DNA of 34,731 nt from Saprospiraceae bacterium (GCA_019634125.1 JAHQVX010000099.1:1-34731); one strand, 5' to 3'; shown: positions 1 through 7,047, counted from the first letter of the stretch. Translations and numbers: made by a program. The notes: a model not told the origin generated them from the letters alone.

Positions 1-819
1 AACTACATGTTCATTTACGGCAAGTTGGGCGCACCGGCTCTAGGCGTTAAGGGAGCTGCATTGGGCACTTTGTTGGCTCGAATCATTATGCTGGTTTTAA
101 TGGTTGTCCTCTTGATCAACCAAAAACGGTTGTGGAACTATATTACGGCATGCAACTTCAAAAAATACCAACGCAGTATGTTCCAGAACTTATTGAAACT
201 GGGCATTCCTACGAGTATGCAAATGTTCTTTGAGGTCACGGCTTTTGCGGGAGCTTCCATCTTATGCGGCATGATTAGTAAAGAAGCCCAAGCTGCTCAC
301 CAAATCTCCATTAATTTGGCCAGCATCACCTTCTTAGTAGCTACTGGATTGGCGGTCACAGCCACGATTAGGGTGGGCAATCAGTTAGGGAAGCAGGACT
401 TCCCCGCGCTGCAAAGCGCGGGCATTAGCGCACTTATACAAGTCACTGGTTTTATGATCATTGGAGCGTTGGTCTTCATCTTATTCCGCCATCAACTTCC
501 TGCGATTTATAAAGCCGATAATGTTGTATTTCCGATTGCATCTGGCTTACTCTTGTATGCCGCCATTTTCCAAATTTCAGATGGCATACAAGTGGTATCC
601 ATTGGTGCGTTAAGAGGAATGCAAGATGTGTTTGTTCCAACAATAATCACATTCGTAGCGTATTGGCTCATCGGATTTCCGATGAGCTATTTCCTCATGA
701 AACCATTCGGGCCCAACGGGGTGTGGATAGGCCTTGTAGCTGGATTAAGTGTATCTGCGCTATTGAACGGCTGGCGTTTTTGGAGATTGAGTCAGCAGAA
801 AATTTCGATGCGTGTCTAA
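1..819 (+). CDS. MATE family multidrug/Na+ efflux transporter, 3' part
   Basis: This is the C-terminal 272 codons of a membrane exporter; the reading frame is open to the first base, so the true start lies outside the window. The protein is a chain of hydrophobic helices with polar turns typical of the second half of MATE proteins: a loop rich in Gly/Ala (LGVKGAALGT), the GIPTSMQMFFEV helix that opens the C-terminal bundle, and EAQAAHQIS followed by GLAVTATIRVGNQLG, a classic MATE signature. Family role: drug or metabolite antiport driven by Na+ or H+ across the inner membrane; the substrate cannot be read from sequence. It contains two perfect inverted repeats in its coding sequence (403-422 and 666-687). 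The next gene starts 39 nt downstream on the same strand. Confidence 0.9.
   Translation, partial: NYMFIYGKLGAPALGVKGAALGTLLARIIMLVLMVVLLINQKRLWNYITACNFKKYQRSMFQNLLKLGIPTSMQMFFEVTAFAGASILCGMISKEAQAAHQISINLASITFLVATGLAVTATIRVGNQLGKQDFPALQSAGISALIQVTGFMIIGALVFILFRHQLPAIYKADNVVFPIASGLLLYAAIFQISDGIQVVSIGALRGMQDVFVPTIITFVAYWLIGFPMSYFLMKPFGPNGVWIGLVAGLSVSALLNGWRFWRLSQQKISMRV
403..422. repeat. Perfect inverted repeat in MATE gene, 8-bp arms
   Basis: CCCGCGCT and AGCGCGGG are separated by GCAA. One of many perfect short-loop inverted repeats inside coding sequences of this window. Confidence 0.7.
666..687. repeat. Perfect inverted repeat in MATE gene, 10-bp arms
   Basis: GCTCATCGGA and TCCGATGAGC are separated by TT. 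It lies in a hydrophobic segment of the coding sequence and has no T-tract, so it is not an ordinary terminator. Confidence 0.8.
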
Positions 820-858
820 AACCATTTTACTGTACCACGCGTAAGTAAAATAAAAGTC

Positions 859-1404
859 ATGTTCTATTTAAAATTCATTTGCGCTATGCTCCTATTCGGC
901 ACGTCTTCCACATCTTTAGAATTTGATTTTGGGAAGGATAAAACCGGCAGTACTTGGGGAATTATCAATGATGGTGTGATGGGTGGCCGCTCCGAAGGAG
1001 CGGCATATTTGACCAACTCCAGTGTGGTCTTCACAGGAACGATCTCTTTGGAAAATAATGGAGGGTTTTCTTCATTAAGAGCGCCTTACAGCCGAATGGA
1101 TCTCTCCAATTATTCAGAAGTAGAAATTCGGTACAAGAGTTCCGGAGTGAAAAAAGCTTTCTCTATTGAGAATGATCGAAGATGGTGGAAACCGACCTAT
1201 AAAGTATTATTAGATAGTACCGGCGATGAATGGAAAACCATGACGGTTCAACTCACCGACTTTGAAGAGTATGAAATCGGACGGAACACCGGTAATCAGC
1301 TTAGTGAAGATCAACTGGATGAAATGATTCGAATTGGTTTCATTACTACTGAAAAAAAAGCGGGATCATTTTCGCTTGAAATCGATTATATCCAGTTTAG
1401 GTAA
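859..1404 (+). CDS. CIA30 domain-containing protein
   Basis: A 181-aa protein whose residues about 20-180 match the CIA30 (NADH:ubiquinone oxidoreductase intermediate-associated protein 30) beta-sandwich family: an F-D-F opening, then WGIINDGVMGGRSEG, FTGTISLENNGGFSSLR, and the closing IGFITTEKKAGSFSLEIDYI. The first 17 or so residues are hydrophobic and could be a signal peptide (FYLKFICAMLLFGTSST). Eukaryotic CIA30 helps assemble complex I; the role of free bacterial CIA30 proteins is unknown and a carbohydrate-binding-like fold is often suggested. No complex I gene is nearby. It lies 39 nt after the MATE gene and may be co-transcribed. It ends 3 nt before the convergent anti-sigma gene, with no terminator visible between. 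Confidence 0.85.
   Translation: MFYLKFICAMLLFGTSSTSLEFDFGKDKTGSTWGIINDGVMGGRSEGAAYLTNSSVVFTGTISLENNGGFSSLRAPYSRMDLSNYSEVEIRYKSSGVKKAFSIENDRRWWKPTYKVLLDSTGDEWKTMTVQLTDFEEYEIGRNTGNQLSEDQLDEMIRIGFITTEKKAGSFSLEIDYIQFR
986..1004. repeat. Perfect inverted repeat in CIA30 gene, 8-bp arms
   Basis: GCCGCTCC and GGAGCGGC are separated by GAA, inside the coding sequence just after the MGGRSEG motif. Confidence 0.7.
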
Positions 1405-1407
1405 TTC

Positions 1408-2130
1408 TTATTTTAGCTTTTTCAGCAAGGCTGCAGCCTCTTGTTGTCTTTCAAGACTAGGATCGTCGGCAATTTGCTGTGCAAGACTTATAGCTTCCTC
1501 TTTCTGACCCGTTTTAAGCAAGGTTAACATGAAGTACCAAGTAGCCTCTTCTCTAAGAAGATGCTTGGTTGTTGTATCAAAAAACGGAAGTGCTTCATTC
1601 GTCTGTTGGTTAGCTAACAGTGCTTGCCCATAGTAAAAGGAATCCAATGGAGACAATTTATTCAGACTGGCGACTTCCTCAAATGCTTGTATACTTCCAA
1701 CGTAATCTGCTTTAGAATAGCGCTCCATCGCTGTCCTAGCAAGGGTACTATCGACACTTCCGCGTTGAGTAGTGATGTCTGGATAAGGCTTATAATACGT
1801 TTGGAAAGCACTATCGGACGATAGACTTTTAGGAAGGAAAAATTGAACTGCCAATAAACCGAGAATTGCTACGGAAGCCGCCACTAAAAGTCCTTTTAGT
1901 GGCCCAATAGAACGCCGCTTAGTTGTTACCGCAGGAGCTTCATAGTCAGCTGAGATCTGTTTGAGTTGTTGTTTCAAGGCACTTCGCCCAGCGGCTTTCA
2001 CAATGGCTTCATCCAATAATGCTTTAAAGGATTCATCTTGCTCTCTATCGGCAAAAATCGCTCGCTCTTCCTCAGAAAGCGTATTCGCCATAAACCGTTC
2101 TATCAATTCTACATCTGATAATCTACTCAT
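1408..2130 (-). CDS. Membrane-anchored anti-sigma-like TPR protein
   Basis: A 240-aa protein with three parts: an N-terminal cytoplasmic domain (residues 1-75) opening LSDVELIERFMANTLSEEER, one transmembrane helix (about 78-99, LKGLLVAASVAILGLLAVQFF), and a C-terminal extracytoplasmic part (about 125-240) of helical TPR-like repeats (YSKADYVGSIQAFEEVASL, FYYGQALLANQQTNEALPFF). The layout (short N-terminal domain, one TM, periplasmic sensor) and its 4-nt ATGA overlap with the ECF sigma gene upstream suggest an anti-sigma factor. No zinc-binding HxxxCxxC motif is present, so it would be a non-ZAS type; the function is inferred from context. The coding sequence carries an 11-bp perfect inverted repeat just before the TM segment. 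It is probably translationally coupled to the sigma gene. Confidence 0.72.
   Translation of the reverse strand: MSRLSDVELIERFMANTLSEEERAIFADREQDESFKALLDEAIVKAAGRSALKQQLKQISADYEAPAVTTKRRSIGPLKGLLVAASVAILGLLAVQFFLPKSLSSDSAFQTYYKPYPDITTQRGSVDSTLARTAMERYSKADYVGSIQAFEEVASLNKLSPLDSFYYGQALLANQQTNEALPFFDTTTKHLLREEATWYFMLTLLKTGQKEEAISLAQQIADDPSLERQQEAAALLKKLK
1880..1903. repeat. Perfect inverted repeat in anti-sigma-like gene, 11-bp arms
   Basis: GCCACTAAAAG and CTTTTAGTGGC are separated by TC. It encodes the stretch at the start of the membrane helix. Confidence 0.85.
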
Positions 2131-2729
2131 GAAAGCAAGTTTTGGATAATGGATTGATAGTAGGGCGTTTCACGGACAACTTTTCTCAAACGTTTTAAAC
2201 AACGTGTTTTCTTATTCCGCGCAATTTGGTCGTTCTTATATTCCATGGCATGTGCTATCTCTTCCATAGTGGCTCGTTGATATAGACTCATAATCATCAC
2301 CCGCTTACAGTCTTCTCCAACATTTAAGAACAATTGTTCAATAAATGCTTCTGAATCAGGATTATAAAACTCCATATTCTCCGTTTCATTCGTTGTAGCC
2401 GAGGCATCTTCCCAAAACTCGGGAACAGCAATTGTGGCTTTGTTCTTTTTTAATTTATTCAGCCAAATAATTCGGCTTACAGAATATATATAGGTAGAAA
2501 TAGCACTTCGTAACTTAAATTGCCCACTTTTAATTTTCTCATAAAAAACAATGATGGCATCTTGCAACACATCTTCCGCATCAGTGGATGTACCATTGTT
2601 CGTCAAAACCATATGAGATACAGATTTGATACATCGTGCGTAGACTTGACCCAATGCATGATTCTCTTGCTTACTATGCCCAGAAAGTAAATGGACGATT
2701 TCTTGATCGGATAAGTTCTTTTTGCCCAT
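2127..2729 (-). CDS. RNA polymerase ECF-type sigma factor
   Basis: A sigma-70 family protein of about 200 aa with region 2 (EDVLQDAIIVFYEKI, then STYIYSVSRIIWLNKLKK, the core-binding and -10-recognising helices) and region 4 (CKRVMIMSLYQRATMEEIAHAM, then ARNKKTRCLKRLRK, the -35-recognising helix-turn-helix). It lacks regions 1 and 3, as ECF factors do. I chose the ATG at 2729; an in-frame GTG at 2741 would add MSST. Its stop overlaps the start of the TM/TPR protein (ATGA), the usual sigma/anti-sigma arrangement. Likely targets are the divergent lipoprotein/TPR-CHAT operon and the TSP3 lipoprotein, because both share an unusual bipartite upstream motif. No copy of that motif lies upstream of the sigma gene itself on its own strand, so direct autoregulation is not seen. 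Confidence 0.9.
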   Translation of the reverse strand: MGKKNLSDQEIVHLLSGHSKQENHALGQVYARCIKSVSHMVLTNNGTSTDAEDVLQDAIIVFYEKIKSGQFKLRSAISTYIYSVSRIIWLNKLKKNKATIAVPEFWEDASATTNETENMEFYNPDSEAFIEQLFLNVGEDCKRVMIMSLYQRATMEEIAHAMEYKNDQIARNKKTRCLKRLRKVVRETPYYQSIIQNLLS

Positions 2730-2772
2730 GGTTGAGGACACAAATTAATAACAAATCAGAAATCATGGTTCC

Positions 2773-2793
2773 TAGGAATAAAAAAAATTCCTA
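2773..2793. repeat. Inverted repeat in the divergent sigma/lipoprotein intergenic region
   Basis: TAGGAAT and ATTCCTA flank a run of seven A in the 124-bp gap between the divergent sigma factor and lipoprotein genes. It ends 5 nt before the putative ECF promoter motif at 2798. It could be a regulator site for either direction; no regulator is identified. Confidence 0.55.
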
Positions 2794-2797
2794 CTTT

Positions 2798-2830
2798 GTG
2801 ATTACATCTATTAGGTTTGGTCTATAAACT
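2798..2830 (+). promoter_or_regulatory. Putative ECF-type promoter, copy 1
   Basis: GTGATTACATC, 12 nt, then TCTATAAACT, ending 23 nt before the lipoprotein ATG. An ungapped comparison with 6304-6336 gives 22 identical bases out of 33, concentrated in two blocks: GTGRTTACATC and TCTATNNACT. This two-block form fits -35 and -10 elements of an alternative sigma factor, and it does not resemble the housekeeping TTTG/TAnnTTTG promoter. Its recognition by the neighbouring sigma factor is inference. Confidence 0.6.
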
Positions 2831-2853
2831 GCCGGACTAAATAAAATCAAATT

Positions 2854-3420
2854 ATGTTACGAATTTCATTTTTACTATGCATTGTGCTGAGCGTTTTCGC
2901 GGGTTGTAACAATGTGGAATCAACAATTGAAGAAGATGTATTACTTAGAAAAAAACGAAGAACCATTACTGCAAATGCTGGAACATCGACGTCTTCCTCA
3001 GGCAGTTCTACGGACTGTTTCTTTAATGATATGCTCTATGCAGATCAAAACTCTTGGTTGTTTGATAATGGAGGCGGTTTTCCTCAAGAGTATTTTAGCT
3101 TTTTCTATGTACAATCAACGAGTATAATTCCAGAAACAGCTGTGGTTACACATATCGTGTGTAATTCAGATCCAAGTCTGGTTATCAATGATTGGGCTGA
3201 ATACCAAATTGTAGATGAGAATCAAGATGGCGTAATAGAATGTGTAGTGGATAGCCACAATGCTTCTAATCTATTGTCGGCTTCAACCCCAAAGATGGTG
3301 TTTATGGATATCGCTAATCGACCATGGCCACATAACGAACCACATAACTTTACAATTACTGTTCAGGTAGGTTCTGACACCTTACAATTTACATTCGATT
3401 ATTTAGTGGTTGCTCAGTAG
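2854..3420 (+). CDS. Hypothetical lipoprotein upstream of TPR-CHAT protein
   Basis: A 188-aa protein I do not recognise. Residues 1-18 form a lipoprotein signal peptide ending in the lipobox FAGC (lipidated Cys18). A Ser/Thr/Gly-rich linker follows (NAGTSTSSSGSSTD), then a probably beta-rich domain with three further cysteines and one acidic Ca2+-loop-like stretch (DENQDGVIE). It should sit on the periplasmic or outer-membrane surface. Its stop overlaps the GTG start of the TPR-CHAT gene by one base (TAGTG), so the two are translationally coupled, and the shared promoter motif puts it under the same proposed sigma factor. It may be the partner, ligand or sensor of the CHAT protein; this is inference from gene order only. 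Confidence 0.75.
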   Translation: MLRISFLLCIVLSVFAGCNNVESTIEEDVLLRKKRRTITANAGTSTSSSGSSTDCFFNDMLYADQNSWLFDNGGGFPQEYFSFFYVQSTSIIPETAVVTHIVCNSDPSLVINDWAEYQIVDENQDGVIECVVDSHNASNLLSASTPKMVFMDIANRPWPHNEPHNFTITVQVGSDTLQFTFDYLVVAQ

Positions 3421-6161
3421 TGAAGCAGATACTTTTAATACTTGTATTTAATTTAATCGGAAGCCCATTGCTGTTCAGCAATGGGCTTTTGAATGTAGAT
3501 TCCACATTCAACGCCACTTCAGAACATTTTGCCAGATATGATTATCCAGCAGCTATTTCTACCTTAAATCTTTTACTTGACCATTTTAATGGGCAAGATG
3601 ATTATGAAGTGGCTTACTTACTCATGTGGAAAGCCTATGCTTATGACCAATCCGAAGATTTCGCAGCTATGGAAGCGACTATCCAACAAATGGATACACT
3701 TAGAATACAAACATCGAATCCTGATGCGCGACTCTTTTTCGATAGTCGAGAAGAGTTTTTCTTAGAATGGAATTATTTAAAAGGCACTAATCTCTTTAAC
3801 CAAGGCAATTATGAAGCGGCCAAATTCTACTTCGGCCAACTCCACACTTTCGATCCAGAGGCTTGGAGCTTTGATGTAGTCCTCCCGCTTATCAATGCAG
3901 CTGTGGCCATGCAACGAACTGGTGATTACTCAAAAGCTATTTCTTATCTAGAAACAGCTTATCCCCTAGTGCAAACTAACAGTGTAAAACTTGACCTCAT
4001 CGACAATCTGGTAACCGCATACATTGAGTTAGGCCAGTTTGAATCAGCTCAAAAAAGATTAAACCAAGTAGAAGAAAATGGTTGGTTAGATGGCGCAAAA
4101 ATTTCTGACCAAGCTTATTTTTTGATTCATGCCTTTCATGTGGAAGCGTTGTTAGGTCATTCTGAATCTTTTGAAGCCTATCTCAAGAAAGCTGAAGCTA
4201 TTGCGCCTAAATTGGAAAGTAGAGAACTTGTCCACCTTAAGCGTATTCGCGCAAAAGCCCATCAAGCGCTTGGCAATCCTGAAGCAGCAGAAGTTAGTTT
4301 TGAAGCAGCAGAAAAAGAACTGCTTGCCCCCAATAGTTACTTTTCGGCACAACATGGCAAATACGCTCAATTACTCCTAGAAATGGGAAAGAATTACGAA
4401 GCAAAAAAGGGTTACTCCAAGGCATTATCCGTTTACCAGAAAGGATTAGGCGTTCTTCTACCTAACTTCGAATACAAGAATAACGAAGAACATCCACAGG
4501 ATTTAACGTCCACTTCTAGAAGCTTTCTCTATGACCTCTTAATCGCTAAAGCTGAAGTACTTCACCATCAAGAAAACTTTAAAGGCGCTTTAAAAAACTA
4601 TGAATTAGCAGCAGAAGTGGTTGAAAACACCATTCGATACGCAACATTCACTAAGGAATCCACCTATCGTTTATTAAAAACTGCCAAGCAAAACAACGAA
4701 TCGGCCATTGACCTTGCATTTACAACCCAAGACTATAAAACGGCCTTCTATTTCTCCCAAAAAAGCCATGCGTTGTATCTGCAGAGCAATCTCGATATTC
4801 ATGCAGCCAAAATCCAAGCTGGGGTTCCCGACTCCTTACTTCAACAAGAGCGTAACCTGAAACTTGACATTGCAGCTTATGAAAACCGTTCAAAGAGCCG
4901 GCAAGAGCTGTCCCAAAATTTAAGAACAGCGGAATTGAATTACGATGTCTTTGTGAACCAACTTCGTGCCGACTATCCCATTTATACTTTACTTCAGGTA
5001 CCCGAAAAGATCTCTGTTTCGGCCATTCGAAAACGCCAACGCAAAAACAAGAGCAGTTACTTAGAGTATTTTCTGGGCGAGAAGTCCTTGTATATTTTCT
5101 CTATCAATTCAAAAGGGCTTTCTGTTCAACGTCAAGAAAATACACAGGCATTACGTGCATCTATTTCCCAATTAAACCAAGCTATTACAGAACCTTGGGA
5201 CAATTCAACCTCGGTGGAGAATAGTAAGATCAAGTTTGCAGAAATTGCTCATCAACTGTATCAAGTACTCATCGAACCGATTCAGGGACACTTAAAGAAA
5301 AAAATCACCATTATTCCAGATGACCTACTCGCCACACTACCTTTCGAAGTATTACTTCAATCAAAGAATAGTTTATCGTATAAAACGATGGATTATCTAA
5401 TTCGAGACTATGAGATCAGCTATAGCTATTCTGCTCAAATGTATTCAAATCAAGCAGGCTTGGATAGAGATGAAGGAGTAAGATCCGTAGTCTTTGCCCC
5501 AAGTTTTACGCCTTCACAAAACCTAGTTCAATTAGCGGGGAATCAGGAAGAAGCTGAGTACTTAAAAACGCGTTTTGAGGCTATAGCCTATACTGACTCT
5601 TTAGCCACAAAAAAAGAGTTCTTCAAAAATATGCGTGACTTCGAAGTCATACATTTGGCCACACACGCCACTGTTGACAGCACACAGGCTTACATCGCAT
5701 TCTATGGAGACAGCACGGATTATCGCTTGGACTTGAATGAGATTTATGACTTGAATTTACAAGCGGAAATGGTCGTCCTAAGTGCATGTGAAACATTAAA
5801 AGGCCAACTTCAAGATGGTGAAGGCATTCTGAATTTATCGCGAGCCTTTTCTACTGCGGGAAGTAAAAGTACTATAGCTACGCTTTGGTCCGTTAACGAT
5901 ATCCAAAGTAGTAAGCTCATCCAAGGGTTTTACGAAAATTTAAGTGAGGGCATGTCGAAAGATGAAGCGTTAAGGAATGCTAAAATCAACTATATCGAGA
6001 ACGAACCTATAGTAGCTCCTTACTTCTGGGCGGCATTTACGCCTACTGGCAATATGCAAGCACTAAAGCCTGCCAAACGTTTTCCATATTTTCTTATGGT
6101 CATACCACTATTATTGTTGGCTCTATTGGGCGTCTTTTTGCTCAAGAAGAATAGGCATTAG
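3420..6161 (+). CDS. Exported, membrane-anchored TPR-CHAT (caspase-like) protein
   Basis: A 913-aa protein. Residues 1-22 look like a signal peptide (QILLILVFNLIGSPLLFSNG). About 30-450 are TPR-like helical repeats (AISTLNLLLDHF, AAKFYFGQLHTF, KAISYLETAYPL, KALSVYQKGLG, ALKNYELAAEVV). A charged coiled-coil stretch follows (about 460-510), then a CHAT domain (about 590-880) with the caspase-type dyad: His749 in HLATHA and Cys790 in VVLSACETLKG. A C-terminal TM helix (about 888-908) is followed by KKNRH. The predicted topology places TPR and CHAT parts in the periplasm. The GTG start is chosen because it overlaps the preceding stop codon and gives a good signal peptide. CHAT domains are cysteine peptidases related to separase and caspases; the substrate here is unknown. 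A 13-bp perfect hairpin plus T-run lies 41 nt inside the gene and might attenuate transcription. Confidence 0.88.
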   Translation: MKQILLILVFNLIGSPLLFSNGLLNVDSTFNATSEHFARYDYPAAISTLNLLLDHFNGQDDYEVAYLLMWKAYAYDQSEDFAAMEATIQQMDTLRIQTSNPDARLFFDSREEFFLEWNYLKGTNLFNQGNYEAAKFYFGQLHTFDPEAWSFDVVLPLINAAVAMQRTGDYSKAISYLETAYPLVQTNSVKLDLIDNLVTAYIELGQFESAQKRLNQVEENGWLDGAKISDQAYFLIHAFHVEALLGHSESFEAYLKKAEAIAPKLESRELVHLKRIRAKAHQALGNPEAAEVSFEAAEKELLAPNSYFSAQHGKYAQLLLEMGKNYEAKKGYSKALSVYQKGLGVLLPNFEYKNNEEHPQDLTSTSRSFLYDLLIAKAEVLHHQENFKGALKNYELAAEVVENTIRYATFTKESTYRLLKTAKQNNESAIDLAFTTQDYKTAFYFSQKSHALYLQSNLDIHAAKIQAGVPDSLLQQERNLKLDIAAYENRSKSRQELSQNLRTAELNYDVFVNQLRADYPIYTLLQVPEKISVSAIRKRQRKNKSSYLEYFLGEKSLYIFSINSKGLSVQRQENTQALRASISQLNQAITEPWDNSTSVENSKIKFAEIAHQLYQVLIEPIQGHLKKKITIIPDDLLATLPFEVLLQSKNSLSYKTMDYLIRDYEISYSYSAQMYSNQAGLDRDEGVRSVVFAPSFTPSQNLVQLAGNQEEAEYLKTRFEAIAYTDSLATKKEFFKNMRDFEVIHLATHATVDSTQAYIAFYGDSTDYRLDLNEIYDLNLQAEMVVLSACETLKGQLQDGEGILNLSRAFSTAGSKSTIATLWSVNDIQSSKLIQGFYENLSEGMSKDEALRNAKINYIENEPIVAPYFWAAFTPTGNMQALKPAKRFPYFLMVIPLLLLALLGVFLLKKNRH
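3461..3488 (+). repeat. Perfect 13-bp hairpin in the 5' end of the TPR-CHAT gene
   Basis: AAGCCCATTGCTG and CAGCAATGGGCTT are separated by TT and followed by two more T. It spans codons 14-23 (end of the signal peptide). It has the form of a weak intrinsic terminator or a translation-blocking hairpin placed inside the second gene of the operon. Confidence 0.8.
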
Positions 6162-6162
6162 G

Positions 6163-6183
6163 AAGTAATAATAGTTATTGCTT
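6163..6183 (+). terminator. Weak AT-rich hairpin after TPR-CHAT gene
   Basis: AAGTAATAA and TTATTGCTT can pair, with one G-U wobble, around a TAG loop immediately after the stop codon. The stem is AT-rich and is not followed by a clean T-tract, so termination here is uncertain. Confidence 0.3.
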
Positions 6184-6294
6184 TATTGGCTTCTTTTATG
6201 AATACCTGACTATCGACTTCAGTCCATAGCATTACTAAGTGTTTAGCTGGATGACTGATCTATACGTTCACTAAATCGCCCAGTGACATTTTTT

Positions 6295-6304
6295 CTTGTA
6301 CAAG
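6295..6304. repeat. 10-bp palindrome abutting the second ECF-type promoter
   Basis: CTTGTACAAG, a perfect palindrome whose last G is the first G of the motif at 6304. The first promoter copy also has an inverted repeat directly upstream (2773-2793), but the sequences differ. Confidence 0.45.
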
Positions 6305-6336
6305 TGGTTACATCCCTTCAAAATGATCTATGTACT
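6304..6336 (+). promoter_or_regulatory. Putative ECF-type promoter, copy 2
   Basis: GTGGTTACATC, 12 nt, then TCTATGTACT, 33 nt before the ATG of the TSP3 lipoprotein. It matches copy 1 (2798-2830) base for base in both blocks and in spacing. It therefore ties the disrupted lipoprotein gene to the same regulon as the lipoprotein/TPR-CHAT operon. Confidence 0.6.
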
Positions 6337-6369
6337 AGGGAACAAACATTAATCACAAAAACAATTCAA

Positions 6370-6946
6370 ATGAAACATTTATTTTTTTTGACTATTCTAT
6401 ATCCACAATGATTTTTTCTTGTACAGAGAGTGTTGACCAAATTGTAGATCCAGAAGCAGTTCTTAGGGGCCAAGAAATCCATGTGATGATCCACTTATAG
6501 ATTGTACAGATACTGATGGCGATAGCATTTATGATTATGAAGATAATTGCCCTGAAGTATATAATCCAAACCAGCAAGATAGTGATCAAGATGGTATTGG
6601 GGATGCTTGTGACGATGACAATGGAGATGGGGATGGAGACCAATACACCTGCACTTCATCTGCATCAGGCGTAGTAGCTGGTTGTAATTTCAGAAATTAC
6701 GATGTAGAAGTTGAAATGTCTTATGATGTAGTAAATGGCAGCGCGACAAACATTGTAATCAACAGTGTGAGTGTAAGTGGTGCAGATTCCTACACTTATT
6801 TCTACAATGGTTTCGGAGCTACTGTTGTGATGACTTTTGATACGGAGAATGCTTCAGGATGTGAGCAAACGGTTCAGCAAGTCGTGATTTTCTCAGCAGA
6901 CGGCTGTAGGAATGGTGATGATCCGATCATCCCCATCGACAAATAA
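6370..6946 (+). pseudogene. TSP3-repeat lipoprotein, two apparent frameshifts
   Basis: No single frame covers this gene, but three frames join into one coherent protein. Frame 1 starts at ATG 6370 (MKHLFFLTIL). Frame 2 supplies ISTMIFSC (lipobox, Cys) and [16 protein letters not shown] up to about 6465. Frame 3 runs from about 6460 to the TAA at 6944-6946. Frame 3 carries two thrombospondin type 3-like Ca2+-binding repeats ([16 protein letters not shown], then [14 protein letters not shown]) and a Cys-containing domain of about 90 residues. Each junction is explained by one missing base, near 6380-6400 and near 6455-6470 (a GGGG run). It is either a recent pseudogene, a phase-variable gene, or two sequencing deletions. 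The ECF-type motif 33 nt upstream and the terminator downstream are intact. Confidence 0.7.
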
Positions 6947-6968
6947 CTGTTCGTGTTATTTATGCTTT

Positions 6969-6998
6969 CCCCCTCGGCTTTGCCGAGGGGGATTTTTT
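6969..6998 (+). terminator. Intrinsic terminator after TSP3 lipoprotein
   Basis: CCCCCTCGGC, TTT loop, GCCGAGGGGG, then ATTTTTT. A perfect 10-bp GC-rich stem with T-tract. It separates the sigma/CHAT region from rluF. Confidence 0.92.
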
Positions 6999-7035
6999 AT
7001 GCCAACAAACAATGCCAGGGTCTGAAGAATTGCAT

Positions 7036-7043
7036 TACTTTCG
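7036..7043 (+). promoter_or_regulatory. -7 box for rluF
   Basis: TACTTTCG matches the Bacteroidota -7 consensus TAnnTTTG in 7 of 8 positions and ends 4 nt before the ATG at 7048. Transcription would start at or next to the start codon. It supports 7048, not the upstream in-frame ATG at 7012, as the start. Confidence 0.5.
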
Positions 7044-7047
7044 CATC

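Noticed and set aside
3420-6161. TPR-CHAT protein as part of a CRISPR (type III-E) or classic antiphage system
   Set aside because: No Cas gene is nearby, and the signal peptide and C-terminal membrane anchor argue for an envelope location.
6248-6281. Possible third copy of the ECF-type motif (GTGTTTA ... TCTATACG)
   Set aside because: Spacing between the blocks is 3 nt too short and the ACATC part is missing.
6392-6643. Minus-strand open frame of 83 codons antisense to the TSP3 lipoprotein
   Set aside because: Its Ile-rich translation is the mirror of the Asp-rich TSP3 repeats on the plus strand; no start signal or family resemblance.
7012-7047. Upstream in-frame ATG for rluF
   Set aside because: The 12 extra residues are not family-like and the -7 box at 7036 lies inside them; 7048 is the better start.
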